The translations under genes and the position numbers were made by a program. From the NCBI GenBank assembly GCA_045580145.1, contig JAZNNI010000085.1, positions 1 to 64,000 on the forward strand: 64,000 bases of DNA. The letters are read 5' to 3'. Every line of letters starts with the position of its first letter. The stretch's first letter is position 1. The stretch comes from UBA1738 sp045580145. GTDB taxonomy: Bacteria > Bacillota > Clostridia > UBA1381. The notes beneath the pieces are model-generated. The model did not search any database. It saw only the letters and a program-made list of their open reading frames with translations, and was not told the DNA's origin. Positions 1 to 8,791 of the stretch are shown here, piece by piece.

Positions 1-3
1 TGT

Positions 4-603
4 TTAATTCATTTCAGTTCTGCCTTCAAGTGCCTTTGAAAGAGTCATTTCATCGGCATATTCAAGGTCAGAGCCTATCGGGATTCCGTGCGCAATTCTG
101 GTCACCTTTACACCCATCGGCTTTAAAAGTTTTTGAATATACACCGCTGTCGCAGTACCGTTAACGGTCGGGTTAGTCGCCATAATAACCTCTGCGACCT
201 CGCCACTTGCAAGTCGCATTAACAGTTCTTTTATCTTAATATCCTCAGGCGAAATATCGTCAATCGGCGAAATTGCGCCGTGGAGAACGTGATAAAGACC
301 GTTATACTGTCCTGTTTTCTCGATTGCAGAAACATCCTTTGGCTGTTCAACAACGCAAATCACAGATTTGTCGCGTCGGCTTGAAGCACAAATCGGGCAA
401 GGTGATACGTCGGTCAGGTTCTGACAAACCTCGCAAAACGCAACCGATTTCTTGGCAAGCTTAATAACATCGGCAAGTTGATTGGCTTCACTCTCCGACA
501 TCATATCAAGGATATAAAAAGCAATACGTTCCGCACTTTTTCTGCCGATGCCGGGAAACTGTGCAAACTGTTCGATAAGGCTTTCAATCATTGGTGAGTA
601 CAT
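4..603 (-). CDS. recR: Recombination mediator protein RecR
   Basis: RecR works with RecO/RecF to load RecA at gapped DNA during recombinational repair. The 199 residues match the usual family length. Seen in order are a helix-hairpin-helix start (PGIGRKSAERIAFYIL, about 17-31), a C4 zinc finger (C57, C60, C69, C72), and a Toprim domain beginning near VICVVEQPKD (81-90). The ATG has an AGAGGTGAT ribosome site. It is the last gene of dnaX-ybaB-recR, a classical Firmicutes order, 18 bp after ybaB. The stop codon is inside the window, so the gene is complete. Confidence 0.97.
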   Translation of the reverse strand: MYSPMIESLIEQFAQFPGIGRKSAERIAFYILDMMSESEANQLADVIKLAKKSVAFCEVCQNLTDVSPCPICASSRRDKSVICVVEQPKDVSAIEKTGQYNGLYHVLHGAISPIDDISPEDIKIKELLMRLASGEVAEVIMATNPTVNGTATAVYIQKLLKPMGVKVTRIAHGIPIGSDLEYADEMTLSKALEGRTEMN

Positions 604-621
604 ATTATCACCTCTTAAAGA

Positions 622-975
622 TTAAAACAGTCCCGGAATATTAAGTCCGCCTGTGATTTCGCTCATTCCCTCTGCCATCATATCGTCTGCCTTTTTAATA
701 GCCTCGTTGACAGCAACCATAATTAAATCCTCAAGTGTTTCAACATCTTCAGGGTCAACAGCCTCCGGTTTGATTTTGATTGACTCAATTTCCTTCTTAC
801 CGTTTGCAATAACAGTTATAACACCGCCGCCTGCAGTTGCTTCTACAGTTTTCTTTTCAACTTCAGCCTGAACAGCCTCCATTTTTTCCTGCATAAGCTG
901 TGCTTGTCTCACAACACCAGAAACCTCTTTGTTTTGGTTCATTCCGCTTCCGCCGAAGCCCCTATATTTTCCCAT
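622..975 (-). CDS. ybaB: YbaB/EbfC family nucleoid-associated protein
   Basis: Small DNA-binding protein of the YbaB/EbfC family, 117 residues. It shows the family pattern of an N-terminal helix rich in Q/E/K (VRQAQLMQEKMEAVQAEV), a strand segment GGGVITVIANGKKEIESIKI, and a C-terminal helix with VNEAIKKADDMMAEGM. It lies between dnaX and recR, as in most bacteria, and has an AAGGAG ribosome site. The biochemical role is inferred from the family: dimeric nucleoid-associated DNA binding. Confidence 0.93.
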   Translation of the reverse strand: MGKYRGFGGSGMNQNKEVSGVVRQAQLMQEKMEAVQAEVEKKTVEATAGGGVITVIANGKKEIESIKIKPEAVDPEDVETLEDLIMVAVNEAIKKADDMMAEGMSEITGGLNIPGLF

Positions 976-1022
976 TTTTAAATTCTCCTTTTATTTTTTA
1001 AGGGCATATGCCCGATTTTTAA

Positions 1023-2795
1023 CTATTCGTCCTGTTCCTGCTCGTCATCGTCAAGGAACTCCTCGCCGTCATCGTCATCATCCGGCTCTTCGCCAAGCTC
1101 GGCTTGACTGAAGTTATCTTCCTCTGAATTGTAGTCTAAAAATTCCGATTCATCGGTTATTTCAATAAGCTCAGGGAAGCTCTCTGTAAGTGCATCTATG
1201 GGGTCAGAAGACTCTGTTGGAGCTACATTTTCCACGCCGCCTATTTTCCAGAAATCTATAATATTATCCTCGATATCCTCAAAAAATGCAGTCTTGATTA
1301 CAAGCTGTGCTCCGCTCATTCTGCATACAACATCGGATATTTGAGAAAGGAAGGTTGAGGCGATTTTTTTAATCATCATTTCGTTCTTTTTGAAAATTAA
1401 GATAATTCCTTCGCCGTCGATTGTTACCTGCCTGTTTAAAACTGCTGCCGCAACGTGCGGATATTGTTTTGCGACAGCCTGTGCAATCTTGTCCCACTTG
1501 CGAGCCGCTGAAACAGTCGGCGACTGGGATGTAAGAGTTGATACATCAACCGGAACGAAAAGTCTTGCTGACGGCTGTGCCTTTTTTTGCTCAGGCTTTT
1601 TTTCTTCCTTTTCAGGCTTTTGGGCAACCGTTTTAACAGTTATACCTTTACTGATTTTATCCTCGCATTCTGTGAGCCTGTCAAGTATCGCTTCATATGA
1701 CACATCAAGCTCGGGTTTTACAAGTTTAATTAATGCCAGTTCATATATGATACGTGGCTCTTTTACCCATTTTGCTTCACTTCGGGCAGCGGATAATTTG
1801 CTCACTGCATTAGATAGCTTTTCATATGATGTCGCCTCAGCCTGTGATTTTAGCTTTATAATATCTTCGTCATCACAGCTTAGAAGTACGTCAGGGTTAT
1901 CGGTCACTTTGCATACTAAAAGGTTGCGGAAATGCTCTAAAAGATTATCAATGAAAAGATGAAGGTCCATTCCGTCGTTCATAAGGGAGTCGATTATTTT
2001 TAAAATCCCCGCTGAATTTTGCTCGTTAATGTGGTTTACTATATCAAAAAGTGGACCGTTGCCTGCAATTCCCAAAACGGAGGTTATGGTATCATACGAG
2101 AGGCTTGTTCCCGCTGCGGAAACACATCTTTCAAGTATAGATAGTCCATCACGCATCGAGCCATCTGCAAGCTGAGCTAAAAGGCGGTAAGCATCATCTG
2201 TGAGTGACAGCCCGTCACCCATAGCGATTTCGCGCATACGTCTTATAATGTCATCAGGTTTTATTCGTTTAAAATCAAAGCGCTGACATCTTGACAGAAT
2301 TGTCTGCGGAACCTTGTGTGATTCTGTGGTTGCTAAAATAAATATAACGTGTGCAGGCGGTTCTTCAAGTGTCTTTAAAAGTGCGTTGAATGCACCAGAG
2401 GAGAGCATATGCACCTCATCTATGATATAGACGCGGTATTTTGCCTCAGTTGCCACATATTTTGCATCTTCGATTATTTCACGGATGTTGTCAACACCAT
2501 TATTGGATGCCGCGTCAATCTCGAAAACATCCATAATACTGCCGTCTGAAATGCCTCGGCAGATGGAACATTCGTTACAAGGAGAACCATTTTTCGGATT
2601 TTCGCAGTTGACAGCTTTTGCAAAAATTTTTGCACAGGTGGTTTTTCCTGTTCCGCGAGTTCCGCAGAAAAGATAAGCGTGGCTGGCTCTGCCTGTTTCA
2701 AGCTGATTTTGCAGAGTTTTTGTAATATGCTCTTGGCCTACGACGTCCTCAAAAACTGCAGGTCGCCATTTTCTGTAAATAGCCTGATATGCCAT
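1023..2795 (-). CDS. dnaX: DNA polymerase III subunit gamma/tau
   Basis: Clamp-loader ATPase subunit of the replicase, 590 residues. Visible are the Walker A GTRGTGKTT (45-53), a zinc-binding cluster (C64, C73, C76, C79), Walker B/DEVH box IIDEVHML (124-131), sensor SRC (168-170), and a charged linker near 390-410 followed by a tau-type C-terminal region ending in a very acidic tail. ATG follows AAGGAGATGAT. It heads the dnaX-ybaB-recR operon and sits just after the SRP RNA gene. The linker contains two A_AAA_AAG heptamers that could yield a short gamma form by -1 frameshifting (separate entry). Confidence 0.97.
   Translation of the reverse strand: MAYQAIYRKWRPAVFEDVVGQEHITKTLQNQLETGRASHAYLFCGTRGTGKTTCAKIFAKAVNCENPKNGSPCNECSICRGISDGSIMDVFEIDAASNNGVDNIREIIEDAKYVATEAKYRVYIIDEVHMLSSGAFNALLKTLEEPPAHVIFILATTESHKVPQTILSRCQRFDFKRIKPDDIIRRMREIAMGDGLSLTDDAYRLLAQLADGSMRDGLSILERCVSAAGTSLSYDTITSVLGIAGNGPLFDIVNHINEQNSAGILKIIDSLMNDGMDLHLFIDNLLEHFRNLLVCKVTDNPDVLLSCDDEDIIKLKSQAEATSYEKLSNAVSKLSAARSEAKWVKEPRIIYELALIKLVKPELDVSYEAILDRLTECEDKISKGITVKTVAQKPEKEEKKPEQKKAQPSARLFVPVDVSTLTSQSPTVSAARKWDKIAQAVAKQYPHVAAAVLNRQVTIDGEGIILIFKKNEMMIKKIASTFLSQISDVVCRMSGAQLVIKTAFFEDIEDNIIDFWKIGGVENVAPTESSDPIDALTESFPELIEITDESEFLDYNSEEDNFSQAELGEEPDDDDDGEEFLDDDEQEQDE
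1581..1603 (-). other. Tandem -1 frameshift heptamers in dnaX
   Basis: Read on the minus strand, dnaX codons 398-400 (GAA AAA AAG) and 403-405 (CAA AAA AAG) each form the heptamer A_AAA_AAG in the correct phase. A -1 slip at the first gives GCC then TGA at once. A slip at the second gives 11 codons and then TGA. Both would make a product of about 400-416 residues lacking the tau C-terminus. The same heptamer drives gamma synthesis in Escherichia coli dnaX. Function here is inferred. Confidence 0.55.
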
Positions 2796-2825
2796 AACTT
2801 ATCATCTCCTTTGTTTATAATGTAA

Positions 2826-2846
2826 AAACCCCTGATTAAAGGGGCT
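2826..2846 (-). terminator. Weak hairpin between SRP RNA and dnaX
   Basis: On the minus strand CCCCT and AGGGG form a 5-bp stem followed by TTTTT, between the SRP RNA 3' end and the dnaX ribosome site. The stem is short, so partial read-through into dnaX is plausible. Confidence 0.45.
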
Positions 2847-2861
2847 GCAAATTTCAAAAAA

Positions 2862-2980
2862 GGCTCAAACCGAGTTTGACTGTATCGCACCCGACATTCT
2901 GCTTATTGCTGCTTGGTTCCCCATCTGACAAGGTTCACAGCGACTGGTCGTACAGGACTCGGTTATCATCGCCCAATATT
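2862..2980 (-). ncRNA. ffs: Signal recognition particle RNA, small bacterial type
   Basis: RNA component that binds Ffh in co-translational targeting. Read on the minus strand, the conserved helix-8 core is present as GTGAACCTTGTCAGATGGGG followed by AACCAAGCAGCAATAAGCAG and TCGGGTGC. The outer strands AACCGAGT and ACTCGGTT pair perfectly to close the RNA. It lies directly upstream of dnaX, as the scr gene does in Bacillus. Exact ends are estimates: the 5' end from the promoter, the 3' end from a T-run. Confidence 0.88.
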
Positions 2981-2995
2981 TAATATAACTATAAC

Positions 2996-3024
2996 ATTAT
3001 ACTATATAAATCTCCAAACTGCAA
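2996..3024 (-). promoter_or_regulatory. Promoter of the SRP RNA
   Basis: On the minus strand TTGCAG (3019-3024) is followed after exactly 17 bp by TATAAT (2996-3001). It points into the SRP RNA and probably also feeds dnaX. Confidence 0.65.
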
Positions 3025-3039
3025 CCCTTTTTTGAAAAT

Positions 3040-5238
3040 TTATATTTTAGTAAGCTTAGCAAATGCCGCCATAAGCCTTTTTGTCTCGCCCGAGTCAAAA
3101 AGTATTTCGAGCATAGCATCCTTTTCAAAGCGCTGAACAGCTTTTACTGTGCCCTCACCGAACTTTTTGTGCATAACACGTTCGCCGGGTGAAAAGTCAA
3201 TAACTGCAGACGGCACTGAGGATACTGAAGAGAGCTTGTGGAAAAGCTCGTTTGGTGCTTTTTTTGTTTCAAAAGTAACCTGTGAAATTTTAACTGATGC
3301 CCTGTCAAGCGGTGTTTCGCCGTCAGGAACAAGGAATTCTGCAGGAATTTCACCTAAAAATCTGGAGTTTATCTGGTGTGTGGTCTGACCATAGAGTGTA
3401 CGGCTTTTAGCGCCCGTTATATAAAGCTGCTCTTTTGCACGCGTTATTGCAACGTAGCAAAGACGTCTTTCTTCTTCTAAATCCTCGGCGGTGTTCATAG
3501 AACGTGCAGAAGGGAATAGGCCTTCTTCCATTCCCGATAAGAATACAACAGGGAACTCAAGCCCCTTTGCCGAGTGAATGGTCATAAGCACACAGGTTTC
3601 CTCGTCTTCATCATATCCGTCGAGGTCGGAAATGAGTGCGACATTCTCTAAAAATCCCGAAAGTGTCGGGTCTTCTTCATTCTTTTCGTACTCCGAAATA
3701 GCTGATAAAAATTCACCAAGGTTGTCAATTCTCGTCTTTGATTCGACGGTATTTTCAGTGATTAGTGCCAACATATATCCCGTGTCTGCCAAAACCTTTT
3801 CAACAAAATCCTTTAGTGGCATAGTATGCAGGGATTTTTGAAGTGAAAGGATTATTTCGGAAAACTCAACTAACTTTATTGCAGTTTTGGATAGCTGTGT
3901 ATACTGATTTGCAAATCGTGCAACCTCAAAGCTTGACACGTCAAAATCCTGACTGATTTCGCTGATTTTATCAAGCGTTGTTTTTCCTATTCCGCGTTTT
4001 GGTTCATTTATAATTCTCTGGAAAGAAAGGCTGTCATTTGGATTGTGAATAAGCCGCAGGTATGCGACAATATCCTTGATTTCCTTGCGGTCGTAGAACC
4101 TGAGGCCACCTACGACCTTATATGGTATAGCGCTCCTTAGGAGTAAATCTTCTATTACACGTGATTGTGCATTTGTTCTGTAAAGAATTGCAACGTCCGA
4201 AAAACTGCCGCCACTTTGTCTGTACTTTTCGATTTCATTTGCGATATAGACAGCCTCGTCGCGCTCGTTATATCCAATATGCACTTTTATCTTATCTCCT
4301 GTACCGTTCTCGGTCCAGAGTGATTTGTCTTTTCTGCCTTTGTTATTATGTATGACGGCGTTTGCAGCATCTAAAATTGTTGAGGTGGAGCGGTAATTTT
4401 GCTCAAGCTTAATGACTGTGGTGCCTGCAAATGTATCTTCAAAATTTAAAATGTTTTGAATGTTAGCACCACGGAATTTATAAATACTCTGGTCATCATC
4501 ACCCACAACACAAATGTTTTCGTGCTTTGCTGCAAGCATACTGATAAGCATATACTGAGCATTGTTTGTGTCCTGATATTCGTCTACCATAATATACTGA
4601 AATCTCTCCTGATACCTTGCAAGAACCTCAGGGTTTTCAGATAGTATTTTGACTGCAAAAAAGAGTATATCGTCAAAATCTATGGCATTATTTGCCTTTA
4701 GCTTTTTCTGGTAAAGTGAGTAAATTTCGCCTATTTTAGACATACGAAAATCGCTGCTATATATTGCCTTAAAGGTTTCTGCATCCTGCAGATTGTCCTT
4801 TGCATTTGAAATCACAGACACAACAGAGCGGATAGGGTAATTTTTGTCATCAATATCAAGCTCCTTATAGCATTCTTTTAATACAGTTTTTGTGTCTGCG
4901 GAATCGTAAATAACAAAATCTCTTTCAAATCCCAAAAGCATAATATGGCTTCTTAAAATTCTCACACAAGCCGAGTGAAAGGTACAGAGCCACATATCTT
5001 GAGAAAGGTCGCCGATAACGCCGGAAACTCTTTCCTTCATTTCGTTTGCCGCCTTGTTTGTAAATGTAATAGCCATAATGTTGTATGGGCGGATGTTTTT
5101 TGTTTCTATTATGTATGCAATTCTGTTTACTAAAACTGTCGTTTTGCCACTTCCGGCGCCTGCTAAAATCAAAACAGGACCTTCTGTATGCTGGACAGCT
5201 TGTCTTTGCATTTCGTTAAGTGTAGTTAAATCTATCAT
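3040..5238 (-). CDS. pcrA: ATP-dependent DNA helicase PcrA/UvrD
   Basis: Superfamily 1A 3'-5' helicase for repair and replication restart, 732 residues with the chosen start. Seen are motif I GAGSGKTT, motif Ia ITFTNKAANEM, motif II DEYQDTN, motif III GDDDQSIYKFRGA, motif IV QNYRS, motif V TIHSAKGLEF and motif VI VAITRAK. The C-terminal tail (GERVMHKKFGEGTV) is the RNA-polymerase-binding Tudor-like module of PcrA. Start chosen at MIDLTTLNEMQ because GGAGG lies just before it; an in-frame ATG 24 bp upstream has no ribosome site. Confidence 0.96.
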   Translation of the reverse strand: MIDLTTLNEMQRQAVQHTEGPVLILAGAGSGKTTVLVNRIAYIIETKNIRPYNIMAITFTNKAANEMKERVSGVIGDLSQDMWLCTFHSACVRILRSHIMLLGFERDFVIYDSADTKTVLKECYKELDIDDKNYPIRSVVSVISNAKDNLQDAETFKAIYSSDFRMSKIGEIYSLYQKKLKANNAIDFDDILFFAVKILSENPEVLARYQERFQYIMVDEYQDTNNAQYMLISMLAAKHENICVVGDDDQSIYKFRGANIQNILNFEDTFAGTTVIKLEQNYRSTSTILDAANAVIHNNKGRKDKSLWTENGTGDKIKVHIGYNERDEAVYIANEIEKYRQSGGSFSDVAILYRTNAQSRVIEDLLLRSAIPYKVVGGLRFYDRKEIKDIVAYLRLIHNPNDSLSFQRIINEPKRGIGKTTLDKISEISQDFDVSSFEVARFANQYTQLSKTAIKLVEFSEIILSLQKSLHTMPLKDFVEKVLADTGYMLALITENTVESKTRIDNLGEFLSAISEYEKNEEDPTLSGFLENVALISDLDGYDEDEETCVLMTIHSAKGLEFPVVFLSGMEEGLFPSARSMNTAEDLEEERRLCYVAITRAKEQLYITGAKSRTLYGQTTHQINSRFLGEIPAEFLVPDGETPLDRASVKISQVTFETKKAPNELFHKLSSVSSVPSAVIDFSPGERVMHKKFGEGTVKAVQRFEKDAMLEILFDSGETKRLMAAFAKLTKI

Positions 5239-5520
5239 AGTTCCTCCAAAAAATCTCATCATTATAAGTATAACACAACAGAGCAGAAAAAGCTATAAAT
5301 TTTTCAAAGTTCCACCATTTTTGCAATATCTTTTTCAGTATTTAAAACTGAAATGGGGAAAAGTTAATAACGTAATTTCGATTACAAACAACTTAAAAAC
5401 TGAATAGACTTTGGGATAATATCGTTTTTATGTCCGGATAAAAGCGGGACAACAGACACAATTTAAAAAAATTCTATCAGCTTTATGTTTTTTACTTCTT
5501 TATTGAAAGGAGTTAAAATT

Positions 5521-6675
5521 TTGAAAAAACTTACTAAAAAGATATTAGTAGTATTACCCGTGTTTGTGTTTTTAGCCGCATATATGCAAATTCCCGAAAA
5601 AGTAACTGTGATGCAAGGGCAAAAGCTTGATTTTAGGTGGGGAATTACTGCATCGGCAAGTACGGAAAATACAGGCAGTTTTGATTGCAGGGTAAAATTA
5701 TTTAACTGTATTCCAATAAAAACGGTAAGTGTTTCGGTTACAGAGGCGTGTTATGTTATTCCATCCGGCGAGGCAATAGGTGTAAAGGTTCATACCGAAG
5801 GTATATTGGTGGTCGGTATGAGCGAGGTTTTGGGAGAAGACGACAGAATATATGAACCAGCAAAAAAAGCTGGTATTAATGTCGGAGACAGAATTATGGC
5901 GGTAGATGGAGAAGAGATTTTAGGAACAAGAGATTTTAGTGATAAGGTAAATGATTGCAAAGGCAGATTTATATTAAAAGTTATTCGTAATGACAATGTA
6001 ATGGAAATTCCTGTTGAGGCAGTTTTTTCATCTCAAACAAAGAACTATAAATTAGGTCTTTGGGTGAGAGATTCGGCTGCAGGCATTGGAACGCTGACAT
6101 TTTATAATCCCCAAAATTCGTGCTTTGCGGCACTTGGGCACGGTATATGCGATAGTGACACTAAAGATATTATGACGGTTAAAAGAGGAAGTATTACCGA
6201 GTGCAAAATAAGACGTGCTGAAAAGGGCGAAAAAGGAACTCCGGGAGAATTGATTGGTGATTTTTCTGCTAAAGAAATTGGAGAAGTTATTTCAAACACA
6301 CCAATCGGAATATACGGAAATAGCTATAATATTCCCAAGACAGAAGCTGTAAAAGTGGCCTCAAGATTTGAGGTGGAAGAAGGAAAGGCACAGGTTATGT
6401 GCGATATTGACGGCGAAGGTCCGAAAAAGTATGAAATCGAAATTACAAAGGTATCAAAAAGCCCAAAAATAACAAATAAGGATTTTGTTATAAAGGTGAC
6501 GGATGCAAGGCTTTTGGATAAAACAGGAGGAATCGTTCAGGGAATGAGTGGCTCACCTATTATTCAAAGCGGCGAGCTTGTCGGGGCAGTAACACACGTT
6601 TTCGTGAATGACCCCGCGCGTGGCTACGGCATATTTGCCGAGAATATGCTGGCAGAGGCAGAAAAAGTTAAATAG
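5521..6675 (+). CDS. spoIVB: SpoIVB serine peptidase (family S55)
   Basis: Forespore-secreted signalling protease that triggers SpoIVFB and sigma-K activation during sporulation. With the TTG start at 5521 it has 384 residues. GAAAGGAG lies 8 bp upstream of this TTG, while the upstream ATG at 5485 has no ribosome site. There is an N-terminal membrane anchor (LVVLPVFVFLAAYM), a PDZ domain (GINVGDRIMAVDGEEI), and an S55 peptidase domain with His in ALGHGICD and the nucleophile Ser in GMSGSPI. It is often adjacent to spo0A; here the two are separated by the sugar locus. Confidence 0.95.
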   Translation: MKKLTKKILVVLPVFVFLAAYMQIPEKVTVMQGQKLDFRWGITASASTENTGSFDCRVKLFNCIPIKTVSVSVTEACYVIPSGEAIGVKVHTEGILVVGMSEVLGEDDRIYEPAKKAGINVGDRIMAVDGEEILGTRDFSDKVNDCKGRFILKVIRNDNVMEIPVEAVFSSQTKNYKLGLWVRDSAAGIGTLTFYNPQNSCFAALGHGICDSDTKDIMTVKRGSITECKIRRAEKGEKGTPGELIGDFSAKEIGEVISNTPIGIYGNSYNIPKTEAVKVASRFEVEEGKAQVMCDIDGEGPKKYEIEITKVSKSPKITNKDFVIKVTDARLLDKTGGIVQGMSGSPIIQSGELVGAVTHVFVNDPARGYGIFAENMLAEAEKVK

Positions 6676-6679
6676 AAAA

Positions 6680-6706
6680 AGCCCGCTTATATTATAAGCG
6701 GGCTTT
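6680..6706. terminator. Bidirectional terminator after spoIVB
   Basis: Perfect stem AGCCCGCTTAT/ATAAGCGGGCT flanked by A-run and T-run, so it can end both spoIVB (plus) and the sialidase-like gene (minus). Confidence 0.85.
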
Positions 6707-6714
6707 TGATAGCC

Positions 6715-7761
6715 TTACTTTTTAATTCTCAACTTCTGGTGCATTACATTAACGCAGGCGAATTTGTATTGGTCGGAATATTGCATTAAGAGGAAGCTGC
6801 CGTTTTCGTCCTTTAATGTGATATTGTTTGAGTAGAATGCTGCGGCGTGCTTGTCATAAATAAGCATAGTTCCTTCGCTCCAGTTTGTTGCATCCTCAGA
6901 TGTGTAGAGAACAAAGCCTTCAGCTTCAGCTGAGCGTCCGTGCAGAACATATACACCATCAATGTAGCCAATCTGCGGATTTCTTATACCTTTGTCAAGC
7001 GCGCAAGGTGATAAAACCTGCCATCTGTGTCCGCCGTCAGGGCTTACTGCGTGGTCTATTTCACATTCTGCATCCAAGTTGTAAGCATAAATGTGAAGTG
7101 CTCCGGCTTTGTCAAAGGTCATAGCACCATATCCGCGGTTTTTTGTATCAAAAGGAACCATAGAAATTTCAAAGAAGCTCTTTCCATCATCGGTGCTTTT
7201 GTATACTCTGTAGCGGTGGTCGCCTGTTGAACCTAAGAAATGCTCATTACAGAATTCCAGAAAATATATCGCACCATTATGATAAACTGCATCGTAAATT
7301 CTGCCCTTGTATGGAGAAACTTCAAAAGGTTCAGACCAGGTTTCGCCTCCGTCTGTGCTTCTTACTGCCATCGGTGTATCCCAAGGCTCACAGCCGTCTG
7401 CACAGTCATTTCTTAGGCAAAGGGCAACGATTGCTCCGCTGTCTGTTGCGACTGCCTTTTCAACCGAGATTGTGTAAATTCCGTCTAAAAAGCTGTCAAC
7501 AGAGTATGGAAGTGCTTTTGGCTCTGAATAGGTCTTGCCGGAATCTTTTGAAATCCTATACTCAACCCAGCCATATGTAGAATGTCCTATCCATTTTTTA
7601 TCCGAGCAATTTGAGTTGAAATCAATAAAACAACCGGGCGCAAATTCGGCCATTGCATGAGTCATATGACCGCTTCTTTTGCGGCTTTCATTGTCAACGT
7701 AAAGCGTTGGTTCTTCAAGCTCTACAGTATAATTTTTATTTACTATTTCTTTGAAGCTCAT
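6715..7761 (-). CDS. Sialidase-like beta-propeller protein (BNR/Asp-box repeats)
   Basis: 348 residues with at least four Asp-box repeats of the S-x-D-x-G-x-x-W/Y type: SKDSGKTYSEP, STDGGETWSEP, STDDGKSFFE, SPDGGHRWQV. This is the hallmark of six-bladed sialidase/neuraminidase folds. There is no signal peptide, so the enzyme would be cytosolic and act on an imported sugar or oligosaccharide. The family covers sialidases and other glycoside hydrolases, and the substrate cannot be named from sequence. AGAAAGGA precedes the ATG. The gene is controlled from a promoter carrying the same paired TGTCC sites as the aldolase gene beyond the AraC regulator. Confidence 0.75.
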   Translation of the reverse strand: MSFKEIVNKNYTVELEEPTLYVDNESRKRSGHMTHAMAEFAPGCFIDFNSNCSDKKWIGHSTYGWVEYRISKDSGKTYSEPKALPYSVDSFLDGIYTISVEKAVATDSGAIVALCLRNDCADGCEPWDTPMAVRSTDGGETWSEPFEVSPYKGRIYDAVYHNGAIYFLEFCNEHFLGSTGDHRYRVYKSTDDGKSFFEISMVPFDTKNRGYGAMTFDKAGALHIYAYNLDAECEIDHAVSPDGGHRWQVLSPCALDKGIRNPQIGYIDGVYVLHGRSAEAEGFVLYTSEDATNWSEGTMLIYDKHAAAFYSNNITLKDENGSFLLMQYSDQYKFACVNVMHQKLRIKK

Positions 7762-7793
7762 AGTAGAAAAAATCCTTTCTTGTAGTTTAGTTC

Positions 7794-7859
7794 ATTATAT
7801 CATTATGGCGCGCCGTTTTACAATTATAATTGCGGACAATTTATTTCAATTTAAGGACA
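7794..7859 (-). promoter_or_regulatory. Promoter and paired activator sites for the sialidase-like gene
   Basis: Read on the minus strand: TGTCC (7855-7859), 16 bp, TGTCC (7834-7838), 10 bp, -35 TTGTAA (7818-7823), 18 bp, -10 TATAAT (7794-7799). The half-sites repeat at 21 bp, two helical turns. The layout matches base for base in spacing the one before the aldolase gene, which strongly suggests one shared regulator, most likely the AraC protein encoded between them. Confidence 0.65.
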
Positions 7860-7860
7860 T

Positions 7861-8721
7861 TTATCCCTGTTTTCTGAACTTTCCTGGGGCAGTACCTACT
7901 CGGCGTTTGAAAAACGATACAAAGCCGCTTTCATTTTCAAAGCCTAAAAGAAAACTTATTTCCTTAATACTTTTGTCGCTTTGCAAAAGGAGATGCTTTG
8001 CGTAATTTATTTTTGATGAGGCTATATACTCCGAAATAGAAATGCCCATATGCTTTTTAAATATTCTGCTGAGCTGTTTTGTGGAAAGACAACATTCTTT
8101 AGCTACATCCTCGCATTTAATGATAAGATGGTGGTTGTTTTTGATAAAACTTTTTGCAACTAAAACACGCGAATCAATCATTTTATCACTCAGCTGTGGA
8201 AGGACGATATCGGTCATACCGAGGGCAGAATTGATAATTTCAAGCAGTCTTCCGCCGATAATTGAGGGAAGAAAAAGGCTTTTGCTTTCGAGTTGTGTCA
8301 GTATGTAATTAATGTTTTCGCAGGCAAGCTCAGGAAGGGACAGGACTTTAGAATCGGTACTATCCAAAACGTCAGCCTTATCACCGTTTTTTTTAAGAGA
8401 GAATGCGATGGATACCTTTATGGAATCCTTGCTGCACTTTATAAATCTGTGCGGGACAGATGGGGCTATTAAAATTGCATCTTTTTTTGATAGCACCGCC
8501 GTCTTTCCGTCATATTCGTAATGCATTTTTCCGGACAAAGGAAAGATAAGCTCGAAAAAGGAATGTGAATGTATATCCATACTTGCGTGATTGTCGCCGA
8601 TTTCGTCATAGGACATAATATCCAACCACAAAACCTTAGTGCTTATCTGCAAATCAAATTCCGGAATATTCAAATTTGTTAAAACTTTTGCCCTTTCGGG
8701 AGTATACTGACATTCACCCAT
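7861..8721 (-). CDS. AraC family transcriptional regulator with cupin sensor
   Basis: 286 residues. The N-terminal half is a cupin-like ligand domain (SMDIHSHSFFELIFPLSGKMHYEYDGK, AILIAPSVPHRF). The C-terminal 100 residues hold two AraC helix-turn-helix motifs, with the family signature ISEYIASSKINYAKHLLLQSDKSIKEISFLLGFENESGFVSFFKR (broken here into its recognisable parts: AKHLLLQSDKSIKEI and GFENESGFVSFFKR). It probably senses a sugar-related ligand and activates both flanking genes. It has its own consensus promoter with an inverted repeat between the hexamers, suggesting autoregulation. Confidence 0.9.
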   Translation of the reverse strand: MGECQYTPERAKVLTNLNIPEFDLQISTKVLWLDIMSYDEIGDNHASMDIHSHSFFELIFPLSGKMHYEYDGKTAVLSKKDAILIAPSVPHRFIKCSKDSIKVSIAFSLKKNGDKADVLDSTDSKVLSLPELACENINYILTQLESKSLFLPSIIGGRLLEIINSALGMTDIVLPQLSDKMIDSRVLVAKSFIKNNHHLIIKCEDVAKECCLSTKQLSRIFKKHMGISISEYIASSKINYAKHLLLQSDKSIKEISFLLGFENESGFVSFFKRRVGTAPGKFRKQG

Positions 8722-8758
8722 AGTTTCGCACCTAAATGTTATGTATTTTTATAGAATT

Positions 8759-8787
8759 ATTATATCAATCATAGACACGTGTGTCAA
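8759..8787 (-). promoter_or_regulatory. Consensus promoter of the AraC gene with embedded inverted repeat
   Basis: On the minus strand TTGACA (8782-8787), 17 bp, TATAAT (8759-8764). The plus-strand string GACACGTGTGTC (8774-8785) is an inverted repeat (GACAC/GTGTC) lying between and over the hexamers, a likely operator. Confidence 0.65.
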
Positions 8788-8791
8788 TAAA

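Noticed and set aside
5330..5370. Possible sigma-F/sigma-G promoter for spoIVB (GTATT ... GGGGAAAAGTT)
   Set aside because: Spacing is shorter than the usual 15-16 bp and it lies 150 bp from the start; too weak to list as a feature.
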